Below are positions 1 to 7,517 of a stretch of DNA of 64,000 nucleotides, in pieces; position 1 is the first letter of the stretch, and each line of letters starts with the position of its first letter. The stretch spans positions 863,019-927,018 of the forward strand of contig NZ_MLFK01000005.1 of NCBI RefSeq assembly GCF_001879205.1. The letters are read 5' to 3'. A program made the position numbers and the translations under genes. Below the pieces are notes generated by a model, which was given only the letters and a program-made list of their open reading frames with translations, ran no database searches and was not told the origin of the DNA. Source of the stretch: Flavobacterium johnsoniae (GTDB taxonomy: Bacteria; Bacteroidota; Bacteroidia; Flavobacteriales; Flavobacteriaceae).

Positions 1-1613
1 CTTACGGAAGTTTCAATTCAAATAAAAACACTGTAAAATTTAGCACAGGGCTGCTAAATGATCATTTTGAATTGGCAGGACGTTTGTCTACCATCAAATC
101 TGATGGTTATATAGATCGTGCCAGCTCGGATTTAAAATCCTATTTCCTTCAGGGAACTTACGTTGGAAAAACGACATTAATTAAAGCTTTGGTTTTTGGA
201 GGAACAGAAGAAACATATCAATCCTGGAACGGAATTGATGCTGAAACTTTAAATTCAAATCGTACTTATAATTCTGCAGGAAAGTACAAAGATGAAGCAG
301 GAAATGTTCATTTCTATGATAATGAAACGGATAATTACAAACAAAATCATTATCAGCTGCATTGGAGTGAATCATGGTCTGATAAATGGAGCAGTAATTT
401 CGCTTTGCATTATACAAAAGGATTAGGGTATTATGAAAACTATAAATACGATGAACCAATTGCAGGCTACGGACCAATTCAGCCTACAAAAATGGTTGAA
501 AATGATTTGGGAGAATTAGTTCCCGGGACTGATTTGATTCGTCAGAAATGGTTAGATAATGATTTTTACGGAACTACTTTTTCTGTAAAATATAAAGAAG
601 AAAAGCTGGATGTTATTCTTGGTGGAGGATGGAATAAATATGAAGGCGATCATTACGGAAAAGTAATCTGGGCAAGAAATTCAGCACTGTCAGAATTAGG
701 AGATCATTATTATGATGATTATTCGACAAAAACAGATGGAAATATCTTTGCAAAAGCTAATTATCAGTTTACTGAAAAATTAAGTTTCTATGGAGATTTG
801 CAATATCGACGAGTACAATACAAAGCAAATTCAAAAGAAACAGGTCTTGTAAATGATACTTTTAATTTTTTCAATCCAAAAGCAGGTTTAAACTACGAAA
901 TCAACGAGAAAAATACTCTTTATTTTTCATACGCTCGTGCAGATCGTGAACCCAACAGAACAGATTACGAAGGCGGAAACGTAAAACCGGAAAAATTAAA
1001 TGATTTTGAATTAGGATGGAGATTTAATTCGGAGAAATTCCAGTTGAATTCTAACTTCTATTATATGGGCTATAAAGATCAGTTGATTTTGACCGGAAGA
1101 CTTGATGATGTTGGAGCGCCAATTCGTGCTAATACTGAAAAAAGTTACCGTTTAGGATTTGAAGTTGATGCCACAATAAAGCTTTCAGAAAAATTTCTTC
1201 TTAGACCAAACTTTACTTTAAGCAGTAATAAAAATGTTGATTTAGCGGTTGAAGGACAGTACTACGGAACAACAGATATTGCTTATTCTCCAAATGTTAT
1301 TGCTGGAAATATTATTGTTTACAGCCCAATTGAAAGTTTACACATTTCGTTGTTGCAGAAATATGTTGGCGAACAATATATGAACAACATTGAATTGCCA
1401 TCGGCTAAACTGGCAGATTATTTTGTAAACGATTTGAATGTTTCTTATGAAATTAAGCCAAAAACAATCTTCAAATCAATTATGATAACCGGTTTGGTAA
1501 ATAATATTTTAGATAAAAAATATGTTTCAAACGGAGCCATGTGGGATATTTATCCTTACTATTATCCACAAGCAGGAATTAATTTCCTGGCCGGATTGAC
1601 ATTAAAATTCTAA
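1..1613 (+). CDS. TonB-dependent receptor, C-terminal part (5' end outside window)
   Basis: The frame is open from the first bases of the window to the stop at 1613, so the gene starts upstream and only about the last 536 residues are visible. They consist of alternating amphipathic strands rich in Tyr, Trp, Asn and Gly, as in an outer-membrane beta-barrel, and the protein ends in the aromatic residues LKF, the usual barrel-insertion end. The segment with NVKPEKLNDFELGWRF and the end with LVNNILDKKYVSNG match the barrel of TonB-dependent receptors. Such receptors import siderophores, cobalamin or glycans using TonB energy. The plug and TonB box are not visible, so the substrate cannot be named. 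A terminator follows directly. Confidence 0.9.
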   Translation, partial: YGSFNSNKNTVKFSTGLLNDHFELAGRLSTIKSDGYIDRASSDLKSYFLQGTYVGKTTLIKALVFGGTEETYQSWNGIDAETLNSNRTYNSAGKYKDEAGNVHFYDNETDNYKQNHYQLHWSESWSDKWSSNFALHYTKGLGYYENYKYDEPIAGYGPIQPTKMVENDLGELVPGTDLIRQKWLDNDFYGTTFSVKYKEEKLDVILGGGWNKYEGDHYGKVIWARNSALSELGDHYYDDYSTKTDGNIFAKANYQFTEKLSFYGDLQYRRVQYKANSKETGLVNDTFNFFNPKAGLNYEINEKNTLYFSYARADREPNRTDYEGGNVKPEKLNDFELGWRFNSEKFQLNSNFYYMGYKDQLILTGRLDDVGAPIRANTEKSYRLGFEVDATIKLSEKFLLRPNFTLSSNKNVDLAVEGQYYGTTDIAYSPNVIAGNIIVYSPIESLHISLLQKYVGEQYMNNIELPSAKLADYFVNDLNVSYEIKPKTIFKSIMITGLVNNILDKKYVSNGAMWDIYPYYYPQAGINFLAGLTLKF

Positions 1614-1620
1614 AAAACAA

Positions 1621-1656
1621 AAAAGCCTGAAAAATTTAAATTTCAGGCTTTTTTAT
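1621..1656. terminator. Intrinsic terminator between convergent genes
   Basis: Perfect 12-bp arms AAAAGCCTGAAA (1621-1632) and TTTCAGGCTTTT (1641-1652) are followed by T-rich sequence. It can serve the TonB receptor on the plus strand and, with the A-tract on the other side, the lipoprotein gene on the minus strand. Confidence 0.85.
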
Positions 1657-1658
1657 TT

Positions 1659-2072
1659 TTAATTGTAAACGTGAATCACAGTTCCGCTTACTTGTACTTT
1701 ATATTGTTTTAAAGGATAATCTTTTCCGCCAAGGCCGGTAAACAAGCTGTAAGAAGTTTTATCACACGAACAAACCGCGTTTATGCCATCAATAGTCATG
1801 GCCACACAGGAATTTACATCCTGATTAGGACAGGCAGCGTCAAAAGCATTGTAACCGCTTCCTGCATTAAAAATAATAATTCCTTTGGCTCCGTTATTTG
1901 GAACAATAACTCCATTACTGACAAATTTAAGATTTGAATAAGCAGGCAGATTCATATCTATGGATAAATTAACAGAGTAATTTGGCAAATAAGGGTTTTT
2001 ATTACTGCGTTCGCTGTCACTGCAAGATAAGAGCACCGAAACAAAAAGAATTAAAAGACAGATTTTTTTCAT
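1659..2072 (-). CDS. Rieske-like lipoprotein lacking histidine ligands
   Basis: This 137-residue protein has a lipoprotein signal (hydrophobic stretch, then LLSC with Cys17 as the probable lipidated residue). The mature part contains AFDAACPNQDVNSC and later AVCSCDKTSYSLFTG, followed by a final strand ending HVYN. The order and spacing resemble a Rieske domain, where C-x-H and CPCHG would bind the 2Fe-2S cluster. Here the histidine positions are occupied by Asn and Asp, so a normal Rieske cluster is unlikely although four cysteines remain. It probably sits on the periplasmic face of a membrane. It is convergent with the TonB receptor. Function unknown; the Rieske relationship is inferred by eye. 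Confidence 0.6.
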   Translation of the reverse strand: MKKICLLILFVSVLLSCSDSERSNKNPYLPNYSVNLSIDMNLPAYSNLKFVSNGVIVPNNGAKGIIIFNAGSGYNAFDAACPNQDVNSCVAMTIDGINAVCSCDKTSYSLFTGLGGKDYPLKQYKVQVSGTVIHVYN

Positions 2073-2164
2073 TATTTTGATAAGAATTAGTGAAACAAAA
2101 ATAATTTATTTAGATTTGATTTTTATATGATTAACATATAATTATGTACTACAAAAAATAATAG

Positions 2165-2172
2165 TATATTTG
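2165..2172 (+). promoter_or_regulatory. greA promoter -7 element
   Basis: TATATTTG fits the Bacteroidetes -7 consensus TAnnTTTG. It lies 56 bases before the greA start, so the leader contains the hairpin at 2179-2206. No good -33 TTTG at the usual distance is visible. Confidence 0.65.
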
Positions 2173-2178
2173 TAATAC

Positions 2179-2206
2179 AAAATCCCGTCCCGATGGGATT
2201 TTTTCT
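2179..2206 (+). terminator. Terminator-like hairpin in the greA leader
   Basis: AAAATCCC (2179-2186) pairs with GGGATTTT (2195-2202) around an 8-base loop and runs into a T-tract. It lies between the greA promoter and the start codon, so it would cut some transcripts short and leave a short leader RNA. This is the arrangement of an attenuator. Confidence 0.65.
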
Positions 2207-2227
2207 ATTTATATAAACGATGAAGTT

Positions 2228-2704
2228 ATGAGTAAAGTATCTTATTATACCGCAGAGGGGTTAAAAAAGTTAAAAGATGAATTGGAGCATTTAAAAAGTG
2301 TAATGCGTCCTAAGGCATCTCAAGATATAGCAGAGGCAAGAGACAAAGGCGATTTATCTGAAAATGCCGAATATGATGCTGCAAAAGAAGCACAGGGTTT
2401 ATTAGAAATGAGAATTGCTAAATTAGAAGAAGTATACTCTAATGCAAGATTAATTGATGAATCTCAACTAGATGTTTCGAAAGTTTTGGTGCTTTCTAAT
2501 GTGAAAATTAAAAACCAAAGCAACGGAATGGAAATGAAATATACGCTTGTTGCTGAAAGCGAAGCAGATTTAAAAACAGGGAAAATTTCTGTAACGTCTC
2601 CTATCGGGAAAGGCTTACTAGGAAAATCTGTTGGTGAAGTAGCTGAAATTACAGTGCCAAACGGCGTTTTAAAATTCGAAATTCTCGAAATTTCAAGAGA
2701 CTAA
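2228..2704 (+). CDS. greA: Transcription elongation factor GreA
   Basis: GreA inserts its coiled coil into the RNA polymerase secondary channel and stimulates cleavage of backtracked RNA. The 158-residue length is typical. The N-terminal two-helix coiled coil (about 1-78) carries the acidic tip GDLSENAEYD with D42 and E45, corresponding to the catalytic-tip acids of the family. The C-terminal FKBP-like domain has the family signature SPIGKGLLGKSVGE. The ATG at 2228 gives the standard start SKVSYYTAEG. The gene has its own promoter with a terminator-like hairpin in the leader, and a HIT-family gene follows 68 bases downstream beyond a strong inverted repeat. Confidence 0.97.
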   Translation: MSKVSYYTAEGLKKLKDELEHLKSVMRPKASQDIAEARDKGDLSENAEYDAAKEAQGLLEMRIAKLEEVYSNARLIDESQLDVSKVLVLSNVKIKNQSNGMEMKYTLVAESEADLKTGKISVTSPIGKGLLGKSVGEVAEITVPNGVLKFEILEISRD

Positions 2705-2723
2705 TATTTTTGAAAGTTTAACC

Positions 2724-2771
2724 GTTTATTTCTTTAATCGGTTAGGCGAATAAACGATTAAAGAAATAAAC
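2724..2771. repeat. Perfect 17-bp inverted repeat ending one base before the HIT start codon
   Basis: The arm GTTTATTTCTTTAATCG (2724-2740) is exactly complementary to 2755-2771, with a 14-base loop. The right arm ends at 2771 and the HIT ATG begins at 2773, so in RNA the ribosome-binding region would be inside the stem. There is no T-tract, so it is not a classical terminator. Confidence 0.85.
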
Positions 2772-2772
2772 C

Positions 2773-3159
2773 ATGTCTATATTCACTAAAATAGTAAACG
2801 GAGAAATTCCAGCCTATAAAGTTGCCGAAGACGATAACTATTTGGCTTTTCTGGATGTAAATCCAAATGCTAAAGGACACACGCTTTGTATTCCAAAAAA
2901 AGAAATCGACAAGATTTTTGATATGGACGAAGAATCGTATTTAGGATTAATGAAGTTCTCCAAAAAAGTTGCAGCTGCGTTAGAAAAAACAGTTCCTTGT
3001 AAAAGAGTAGGAATGGCAGTTGTAGGTTTAGAAGTGCCTCATGCGCATGTGCATTTGATTCCGTTAAATGAAATGGACGAAATGCGTTTTCATAATAAAG
3101 TATCACTTTCTAAAGAAGAATTTGAGACTTTAGCAAAAGATATTAACGCAAATCTTTAA
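2773..3159 (+). CDS. HIT family nucleotide hydrolase or transferase
   Basis: A 128-residue histidine-triad protein. It opens with SIFTKIVNGEIPAYKVAED, the standard HIT/HINT N terminus, and has the active-site triad HAHVHLI at residues 90-96. Members hydrolyse nucleoside phosphoramidates or other nucleotidyl conjugates in the cytoplasm; the exact substrate is not deducible. Length is normal. It follows greA in the same direction and may be cotranscribed, but the perfect hairpin immediately before the ATG could limit translation or mark an mRNA end. Confidence 0.92.
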   Translation: MSIFTKIVNGEIPAYKVAEDDNYLAFLDVNPNAKGHTLCIPKKEIDKIFDMDEESYLGLMKFSKKVAAALEKTVPCKRVGMAVVGLEVPHAHVHLIPLNEMDEMRFHNKVSLSKEEFETLAKDINANL

Positions 3160-3168
3160 TCATACTTT

Positions 3169-3190
3169 CAGACTGAGCGAAGTCAAAGTC
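3169..3190. repeat. Short dispersed-repeat remnant
   Basis: The stretch containing CTGAGCGAAGTC resembles the core of an intergenic repeat I recall from many Bacteroidetes genomes (CTTCGACT-GCTCAGTCTGA type, read on the other strand). It is short and has no coding content. Confidence 0.4.
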
Positions 3191-3192
3191 AT

Positions 3193-3232
3193 AAAAAAAA
3201 CACCAATTCAGGATATGAGTTGGTGTTTTTTT
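3193..3232. terminator. Bidirectional terminator between HIT gene and histidine kinase
   Basis: A-tract plus AACACCAA (3199-3206) pairs with TTGGTGTT (3220-3227) plus T-tract. It is symmetric, so it serves both convergent genes. Confidence 0.85.
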
Positions 3233-3244
3233 ATATTGTATAAT

Positions 3245-4399
3245 TTAAGCAGGATCAATTGTTTTATAACTAATTTGAAAAGTTGTCCCTTTTCCAATTT
3301 CAGAATGTAAAACCTTAATGTTTCCATTGTGATATTCTTCAACGATCCTCTTGGTCAAAGAAAGTCCCAGTCCCCAGCCGCGTTTTTTAGTGGTAAATCC
3401 GGGTTCAAAAATAGTTTTGTATTGTTTTTTTGAAATACCACTTCCAGAGTCCTTCACATTTATTTTTACATGATGAAGATCTTGTTCAATTTGAAGTTCT
3501 AAATTTCCCTTTCCTCTCATAGCGTCTATGGCATTTTTGACCAAATTTTCAATCGTCCAGCTGTGAAGAGTTGGGTTAATCATAGCAAAAATAGGTTTAT
3601 CCGGAGCGAGATATTCAAAGGTAACTTGTTTAGAAAAACGAGATTGTAAGTACTCGTAAGTATTTAAAGTCTCCTCAACAATGTTATGCGGTTCTAAAAC
3701 AGGAACAGAACCAATTTTAGAAAAACGATCTGTAATGGTCTGTAAACGCTCGACGTCTTTTTCAATTTCGGATGTTATCGACTGATCGATTTCTTCGGTT
3801 TTTAAAATTTCCACCCATCCAATTAGTGAAGACAAAGGCGTGCCAATTTGATGTGCTGTTTCTTTTGCCATTCCGGCCCATAATTTATTTTGTGTCGCCA
3901 TTTTTGTGCTTTTGTAAAAATTATAAATCAAAGCAACACACAAAAAAATGATAAGTAATAAGGCTACGGGATAGTATTTAAGCTTGTTAAGTAAAGCAGA
4001 ATTGCCATAATACAATGTTTGATATTTGCCTGGAGCATATTCAAAAGTTATGGGTTCGTTTTCATTCTTCAGCTTATTTAAAAAGTTTTTTCGTTTTTTC
4101 TTGTCATTAAGAATTTCATCAGGAACATTCTTGGCACTAACCACTTTGTCATAAAGCAGTAATACAACCGGAATTGAAGTATTGTTACTGAAAATTTGAA
4201 GAGGAAGTTCTACATCAGTATTTTCATCGGCATTCACTATTGTAATTTGTGCATTCACAAAAAGTTTCATTTTTAAACGTTCCTCATTCTTGAATATTTG
4301 GAAAAATGTATAAGTGTTCCAGAGAATCAGTGAAATGATTAAAAAGGAAATGAAAATTATAACCCAACGAGTTGTATTTCTACTTTCAGAAAAGCGCAT
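3245..4399 (-). CDS. Orphan membrane sensor histidine kinase
   Basis: A 384-residue kinase with transmembrane segments near residues 11-33 and 143-161 that enclose a small extracytoplasmic sensor domain of about 110 residues. The dimerisation/phosphoacceptor segment is TAHQIGTPLSSLIGW with His183. ATP-binding motifs follow: ENLVKNAIDAM (N box), DSGSGI (G1), FEPGFTTK (F box) and GWGLGLSL (G2). No HAMP or PAS domain is evident. No response regulator gene lies next to it, so its partner is elsewhere. The ligand is unknown. Confidence 0.92.
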   Translation of the reverse strand: MRFSESRNTTRWVIIFISFLIISLILWNTYTFFQIFKNEERLKMKLFVNAQITIVNADENTDVELPLQIFSNNTSIPVVLLLYDKVVSAKNVPDEILNDKKKRKNFLNKLKNENEPITFEYAPGKYQTLYYGNSALLNKLKYYPVALLLIIFLCVALIYNFYKSTKMATQNKLWAGMAKETAHQIGTPLSSLIGWVEILKTEEIDQSITSEIEKDVERLQTITDRFSKIGSVPVLEPHNIVEETLNTYEYLQSRFSKQVTFEYLAPDKPIFAMINPTLHSWTIENLVKNAIDAMRGKGNLELQIEQDLHHVKINVKDSGSGISKKQYKTIFEPGFTTKKRGWGLGLSLTKRIVEEYHNGNIKVLHSEIGKGTTFQISYKTIDPA

Positions 4400-4495
4400 A
4401 AACTAAATTTTGAGGTATAAATATAACGAAATAAACACATTTTATATTTTGCGGGGCCTTAAAAGATTTTTGTTTTTATATTCGAAAACTATTTC

Positions 4496-4523
4496 CTTGA
4501 ATTGAACGATTTCTATACTTTTG
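4496..4523 (+). promoter_or_regulatory. Candidate promoter of the flavin reductase gene
   Basis: TTG at 4496-4498 and TACTTTTG at 4516-4523 are separated by 17 bases and lie 39 bases before the start at 4562. This fits TTG-N17-23-TAnnTTTG. Confidence 0.6.
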
Positions 4524-4561
4524 TATGATCGAAAATGAGTTTCGGTTAAACCAGAAAAATT

Positions 4562-5437
4562 ATGATTAGCATCAATCCAAAAGAAATACCTACGGCACAG
4601 CTGCAGGGTTATTTACAAAGTGCTGTTGGACCGAGACCAATTGCTTTTGCAAGTACAATCAGCGAAAAAGGAATTCCTAATTTGTCGCCTTTTAGTTTCT
4701 TTAATGTGTTTAGTGCCAATCCGCCAATTTTAGTTTTTTCACCTTCGCGACGTGTAAGGGACAATACCGTAAAACATACCTTAATTAATGCCGAAGCAAC
4801 ACGAGAAGTTGTAATAAATGTTGTAAATTACGATATCGTACAACAAACGTCATTAGCAAGTACAGAATACGGAGATGGTGTAAACGAATTTATAAAAGCC
4901 GGTTTAACGCAAATACCCTCAGATTTGGTAAAACCTTATCGCGTAAAAGAATCTCCAGTTCAGTTTGAATGCAAGATTACGCAGATTATTCCGTTAGGAA
5001 CAGAAGGAGGGGCGGGGAATCTGATTTTGTGTGAAGTAGTAAAAATTCACATTCACGAATCGATTTTAGATGAAAGCGGAGCGATAGATCAGCATAAAAT
5101 AGATTTGATTTCAAGACTGGGGGCAAATTGGTATTCAAGATCGAATCAAGGACTTTTTGAAGTGCAAAAACCATTGACAACTTTAGGAGTTGGGGTAGAT
5201 GTAATTCCTAATTATATCAGGGAAAGTCCTGTGTTTAACGGTAATGACCTCGGAAAATTAGGCAACATTGAAGCCTTGCCTACAAAGGAAGAAGTTAGTA
5301 TATTTGTGAAAGAAAATTTTTCTGTGAAAGGAGTTTTAAGCTCAGATGATCAGGAAAAAATCCACTTAGAAGCAAAAAAATATCTCAATAAAGAGGATAT
5401 TTCGTCAGCCTGGAAAGTGCTTTTAGCTAAAAAATAA
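4562..5437 (+). CDS. Flavin reductase-like FMN-binding protein
   Basis: A 291-residue cytoplasmic protein of the flavin reductase/flavoredoxin family with a split-barrel FMN-binding fold. Family features are the N-terminal block VGPRPIAFASTISEKGIPNL and the following SPFSFFNVFSANPPILVFSP, which line the flavin site. The C-terminal part (about 205-291) is extra compared with the shortest family members and looks helical. It starts 162 bases after the divergent kinase gene and has its own promoter. It probably forms a transcription unit with the DUF3127 gene 31 bases downstream. The electron acceptor is not deducible. Confidence 0.88.
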   Translation: MISINPKEIPTAQLQGYLQSAVGPRPIAFASTISEKGIPNLSPFSFFNVFSANPPILVFSPSRRVRDNTVKHTLINAEATREVVINVVNYDIVQQTSLASTEYGDGVNEFIKAGLTQIPSDLVKPYRVKESPVQFECKITQIIPLGTEGGAGNLILCEVVKIHIHESILDESGAIDQHKIDLISRLGANWYSRSNQGLFEVQKPLTTLGVGVDVIPNYIRESPVFNGNDLGKLGNIEALPTKEEVSIFVKENFSVKGVLSSDDQEKIHLEAKKYLNKEDISSAWKVLLAKK

Positions 5438-5468
5438 GAAAAGAAACAATAATTAATTATAGACGAAG

Positions 5469-5840
5469 ATGGAAGTTATAGGAAAAGTAAAAGTGGTTAA
5501 TCCTGAGCAGCAAGTTAGTGCTTCATTCAAAAAAAGAGAGTTAGTAGTTACTACAGATGAGCAGTATCCACAGCACATTTTAATCGAATTTACACAAGAT
5601 AAATGCGATTTATTAAGCAGCTATAAACAAGGAGAGGCAGTAAAAGTTTCTATCAATTTAAGAGGAAGAGAATGGGTTAATCCACAAGGAGAAACTAGAT
5701 ATTTCAATAGTATTCAAGGTTGGAGAATCGAAAGAATGGCACCAGAAGGTCCTGCGCAAACTCCTTCAGTTCCTGCAGCAGAAGCTTTTGCTCCAGCAAC
5801 AAATGTAAGCGAAGACGAACCAGACGATTTACCGTTCTAA
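5469..5840 (+). CDS. DUF3127 protein with an SSB-like acidic C-terminal tip
   Basis: A 123-residue protein matching the Bacteroidetes family DUF3127. The first 90 residues contain beta strands such as HILIEFTQDKCDLLSSY and AVKVSINLRGREW, compatible with a small OB-like barrel. A Pro/Ala-rich linker (about 95-115) then leads to the end EDEPDDLPF. That end closely resembles the acidic tip of single-stranded DNA-binding protein, which recruits replication and repair partners. This suggests, without proving, a nucleic-acid or SSB-interactome role. It follows the flavin reductase gene and ends in a long hairpin terminator. Confidence 0.75.
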   Translation: MEVIGKVKVVNPEQQVSASFKKRELVVTTDEQYPQHILIEFTQDKCDLLSSYKQGEAVKVSINLRGREWVNPQGETRYFNSIQGWRIERMAPEGPAQTPSVPAAEAFAPATNVSEDEPDDLPF

Positions 5841-5861
5841 GAGTTTAAAATTCAAATTAAT

Positions 5862-5909
5862 AAATTCCAAATTCCAATTCATTTACCTGAATTTGGAATT
5901 TGGAATTTT
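5862..5909. repeat. AATTCCAAATTCC inverted repeat acting as terminator
   Basis: The arm at 5862-5881 is complementary to 5888-5909 with one small bulge and a very short loop. A T-rich tail follows, so it can terminate the DUF3127 transcript. The same TTTGGAATTT motif recurs at 19943-19970, so it belongs to a dispersed family. Confidence 0.75.
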
Positions 5910-5959
5910 GTTTTTACTCTCAGTTTATGTTATTTACATGAATGACAACACCTAATTTT

Positions 5960-5983
5960 GTCATTTCGACGAAGCAGAAATCT
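5960..5983. repeat. Dispersed intergenic repeat fragment (CATTTCGACGAAG type)
   Basis: The motif TCATTTCGACGAAGCAGAAA in the aat upstream region matches a short repeat I recall as common between genes in Flavobacterium. It is not coding and shows no internal symmetry here. Confidence 0.45.
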
Positions 5984-6082
5984 AAACGAGAAGCTCAACA
6001 ATGATTGAACTTTAGTTGTGGAATTTGAAATTTCAACATTGAAATTTCAAATTATATTGGCATTTAAAATTGATTATTAAAC

Positions 6083-6721
6083 ATGTATTATTTACTCGAA
6101 GATTTATATTTCCCGCCAGTTTCAGAAGCTGATGAAGAAGGCATTCTGGCAATTGGAGGCGATTTAAACCCGGAAAGATTAAAGCTGGCTTACAAAAGCG
6201 GTATTTTTCCCTGGTTTAATGAAGGCGAACCTATACTTTGGTGGGCGCCGGATCCTCGAATGGTTTTGTTTTTAGATGAGCTAATTGTGTCTAAAAGCAT
6301 GCGTAATATTTTGAATCGAAACCAGTTTACGGTTACTTTTAATACCGCTTTTAAAGAGGTAATTTTAAATTGTCAGCAGATAAAACGAGACGGTCAGAAT
6401 GGTACCTGGATTTCTGACCAAATGATCGAAGCCTATTGTGTATTAAATGCAGAAGGAATTGCAAAATCTGTTGAGGTTTGGCAGGATGAGGTTTTAGTAG
6501 GAGGTTTATACGGAATAGATTTAGGACATGTTTTTTGTGGTGAAAGTATGTTTTCTAAAGTCTCTAATGCCTCAAAAACTGCTTTTATATCTTTAGTGAA
6601 TTATTTAAAAAAAGAAAATTACAAATTATTAGATTGTCAGGTTTATAATTCGCATTTGGAGAGTTTGGGATGCCGCGAAATTGACCGTGATGAATTTATG
6701 TCTATTTTAAAAAGTAAATAA
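6083..6721 (+). CDS. aat: Leucyl/phenylalanyl-tRNA--protein transferase
   Basis: Aat adds Leu or Phe from aminoacyl-tRNA to proteins with N-terminal Arg or Lys, marking them for ClpS/ClpAP degradation in the cytoplasm. The 212-residue sequence has the family landmarks FPPVSEADEEGILAIGGDL near the start, then YKSGIFPWFNEGEPILWWAPDPRMV, and GLYGIDLGHVFCGESMFS with the following KTAF. Length is normal. Only one base separates it from the MOSC gene, so they are probably cotranscribed. The 242-base upstream gap holds two repeat elements. Confidence 0.96.
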   Translation: MYYLLEDLYFPPVSEADEEGILAIGGDLNPERLKLAYKSGIFPWFNEGEPILWWAPDPRMVLFLDELIVSKSMRNILNRNQFTVTFNTAFKEVILNCQQIKRDGQNGTWISDQMIEAYCVLNAEGIAKSVEVWQDEVLVGGLYGIDLGHVFCGESMFSKVSNASKTAFISLVNYLKKENYKLLDCQVYNSHLESLGCREIDRDEFMSILKSK

Positions 6722-6722
6722 A

Positions 6723-7517
6723 ATGAGCGCAGTGCATGTTGTAAAGGAAATCTATATTTATCCAATAAAAAGTCTGGCTGGTATAAGCTGTAATTCTGCA
6801 TTTGCTCAGGAAATGGGATTTGAAAATGACAGAAGATGGATGTTGGTTGATGCTGAAAACCAAATGATCACACAAAGGGAACATCGAATTATGAGTCAGT
6901 TTTACCCGCAAATTTCAGATGGAAAAATCAGTATAACTTTTAAGGATAAAAAACATGAATTTTCTATTAATGAGCATTTAGAGAGTGTGCTGAAAGTAAA
7001 TGTCTGGGATGATAAAAGCGAAGTGGTTGAAGTAAATCGCGAAACTTCAAAATGGTTCAGCCAGCATTTGGGTTTTGAATGTAAACTGGTTAAAATTATA
7101 AAAAATGGAGATCGCAAACACGAAAGTTCCAGATTAAAAGAAACTTTCAACGTAAGTTTGGCCGATGGATATCCTTATTTGTTAATCGGCACACAAAGTC
7201 TGGATTTTTTAAATGAGAAGTTAGACGATAAGATCACCATTTTAAGATTTCGTCCTAATATTGTAGTAAGCAGCGGAATTCCTCATGAGGAAGATGATTT
7301 TAAAACTTTTTCTATTGGGGAAGTTCAGTTTAAAAACATAAAACCTTGCGGAAGATGCATTATGGTTAATAATGATCCCGAAAATGGGCGTTTAAAAAAA
7401 GAACCTCTAAAAACTTTAAGCAAATATAGAAATGTAGATAACTCTGTTCTATTCGGAACCAATATCGTAAGCCTGAATTCTGGAATTATCAATGTTGGAG
7501 ATGCACTTGTATTTTAG
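6723..7517 (+). CDS. MOSC domain protein
   Basis: A 264-residue cytoplasmic protein with an N-terminal MOSC beta-barrel (VVKEIYIYPIKSLAGI) and a C-terminal MOSC domain containing RFRPNIVVSSG and the conserved cysteine in FKNIKPCGRCIMV. MOSC domains bind sulfur or molybdenum cofactor, as in the mARC/YcbX proteins that reduce N-hydroxylated compounds. There is no fused ferredoxin domain. It follows aat by one base and its stop codon overlaps the stop of the convergent thiF by two bases. Confidence 0.88.
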   Translation: MSAVHVVKEIYIYPIKSLAGISCNSAFAQEMGFENDRRWMLVDAENQMITQREHRIMSQFYPQISDGKISITFKDKKHEFSINEHLESVLKVNVWDDKSEVVEVNRETSKWFSQHLGFECKLVKIIKNGDRKHESSRLKETFNVSLADGYPYLLIGTQSLDFLNEKLDDKITILRFRPNIVVSSGIPHEEDDFKTFSIGEVQFKNIKPCGRCIMVNNDPENGRLKKEPLKTLSKYRNVDNSVLFGTNIVSLNSGIINVGDALVF

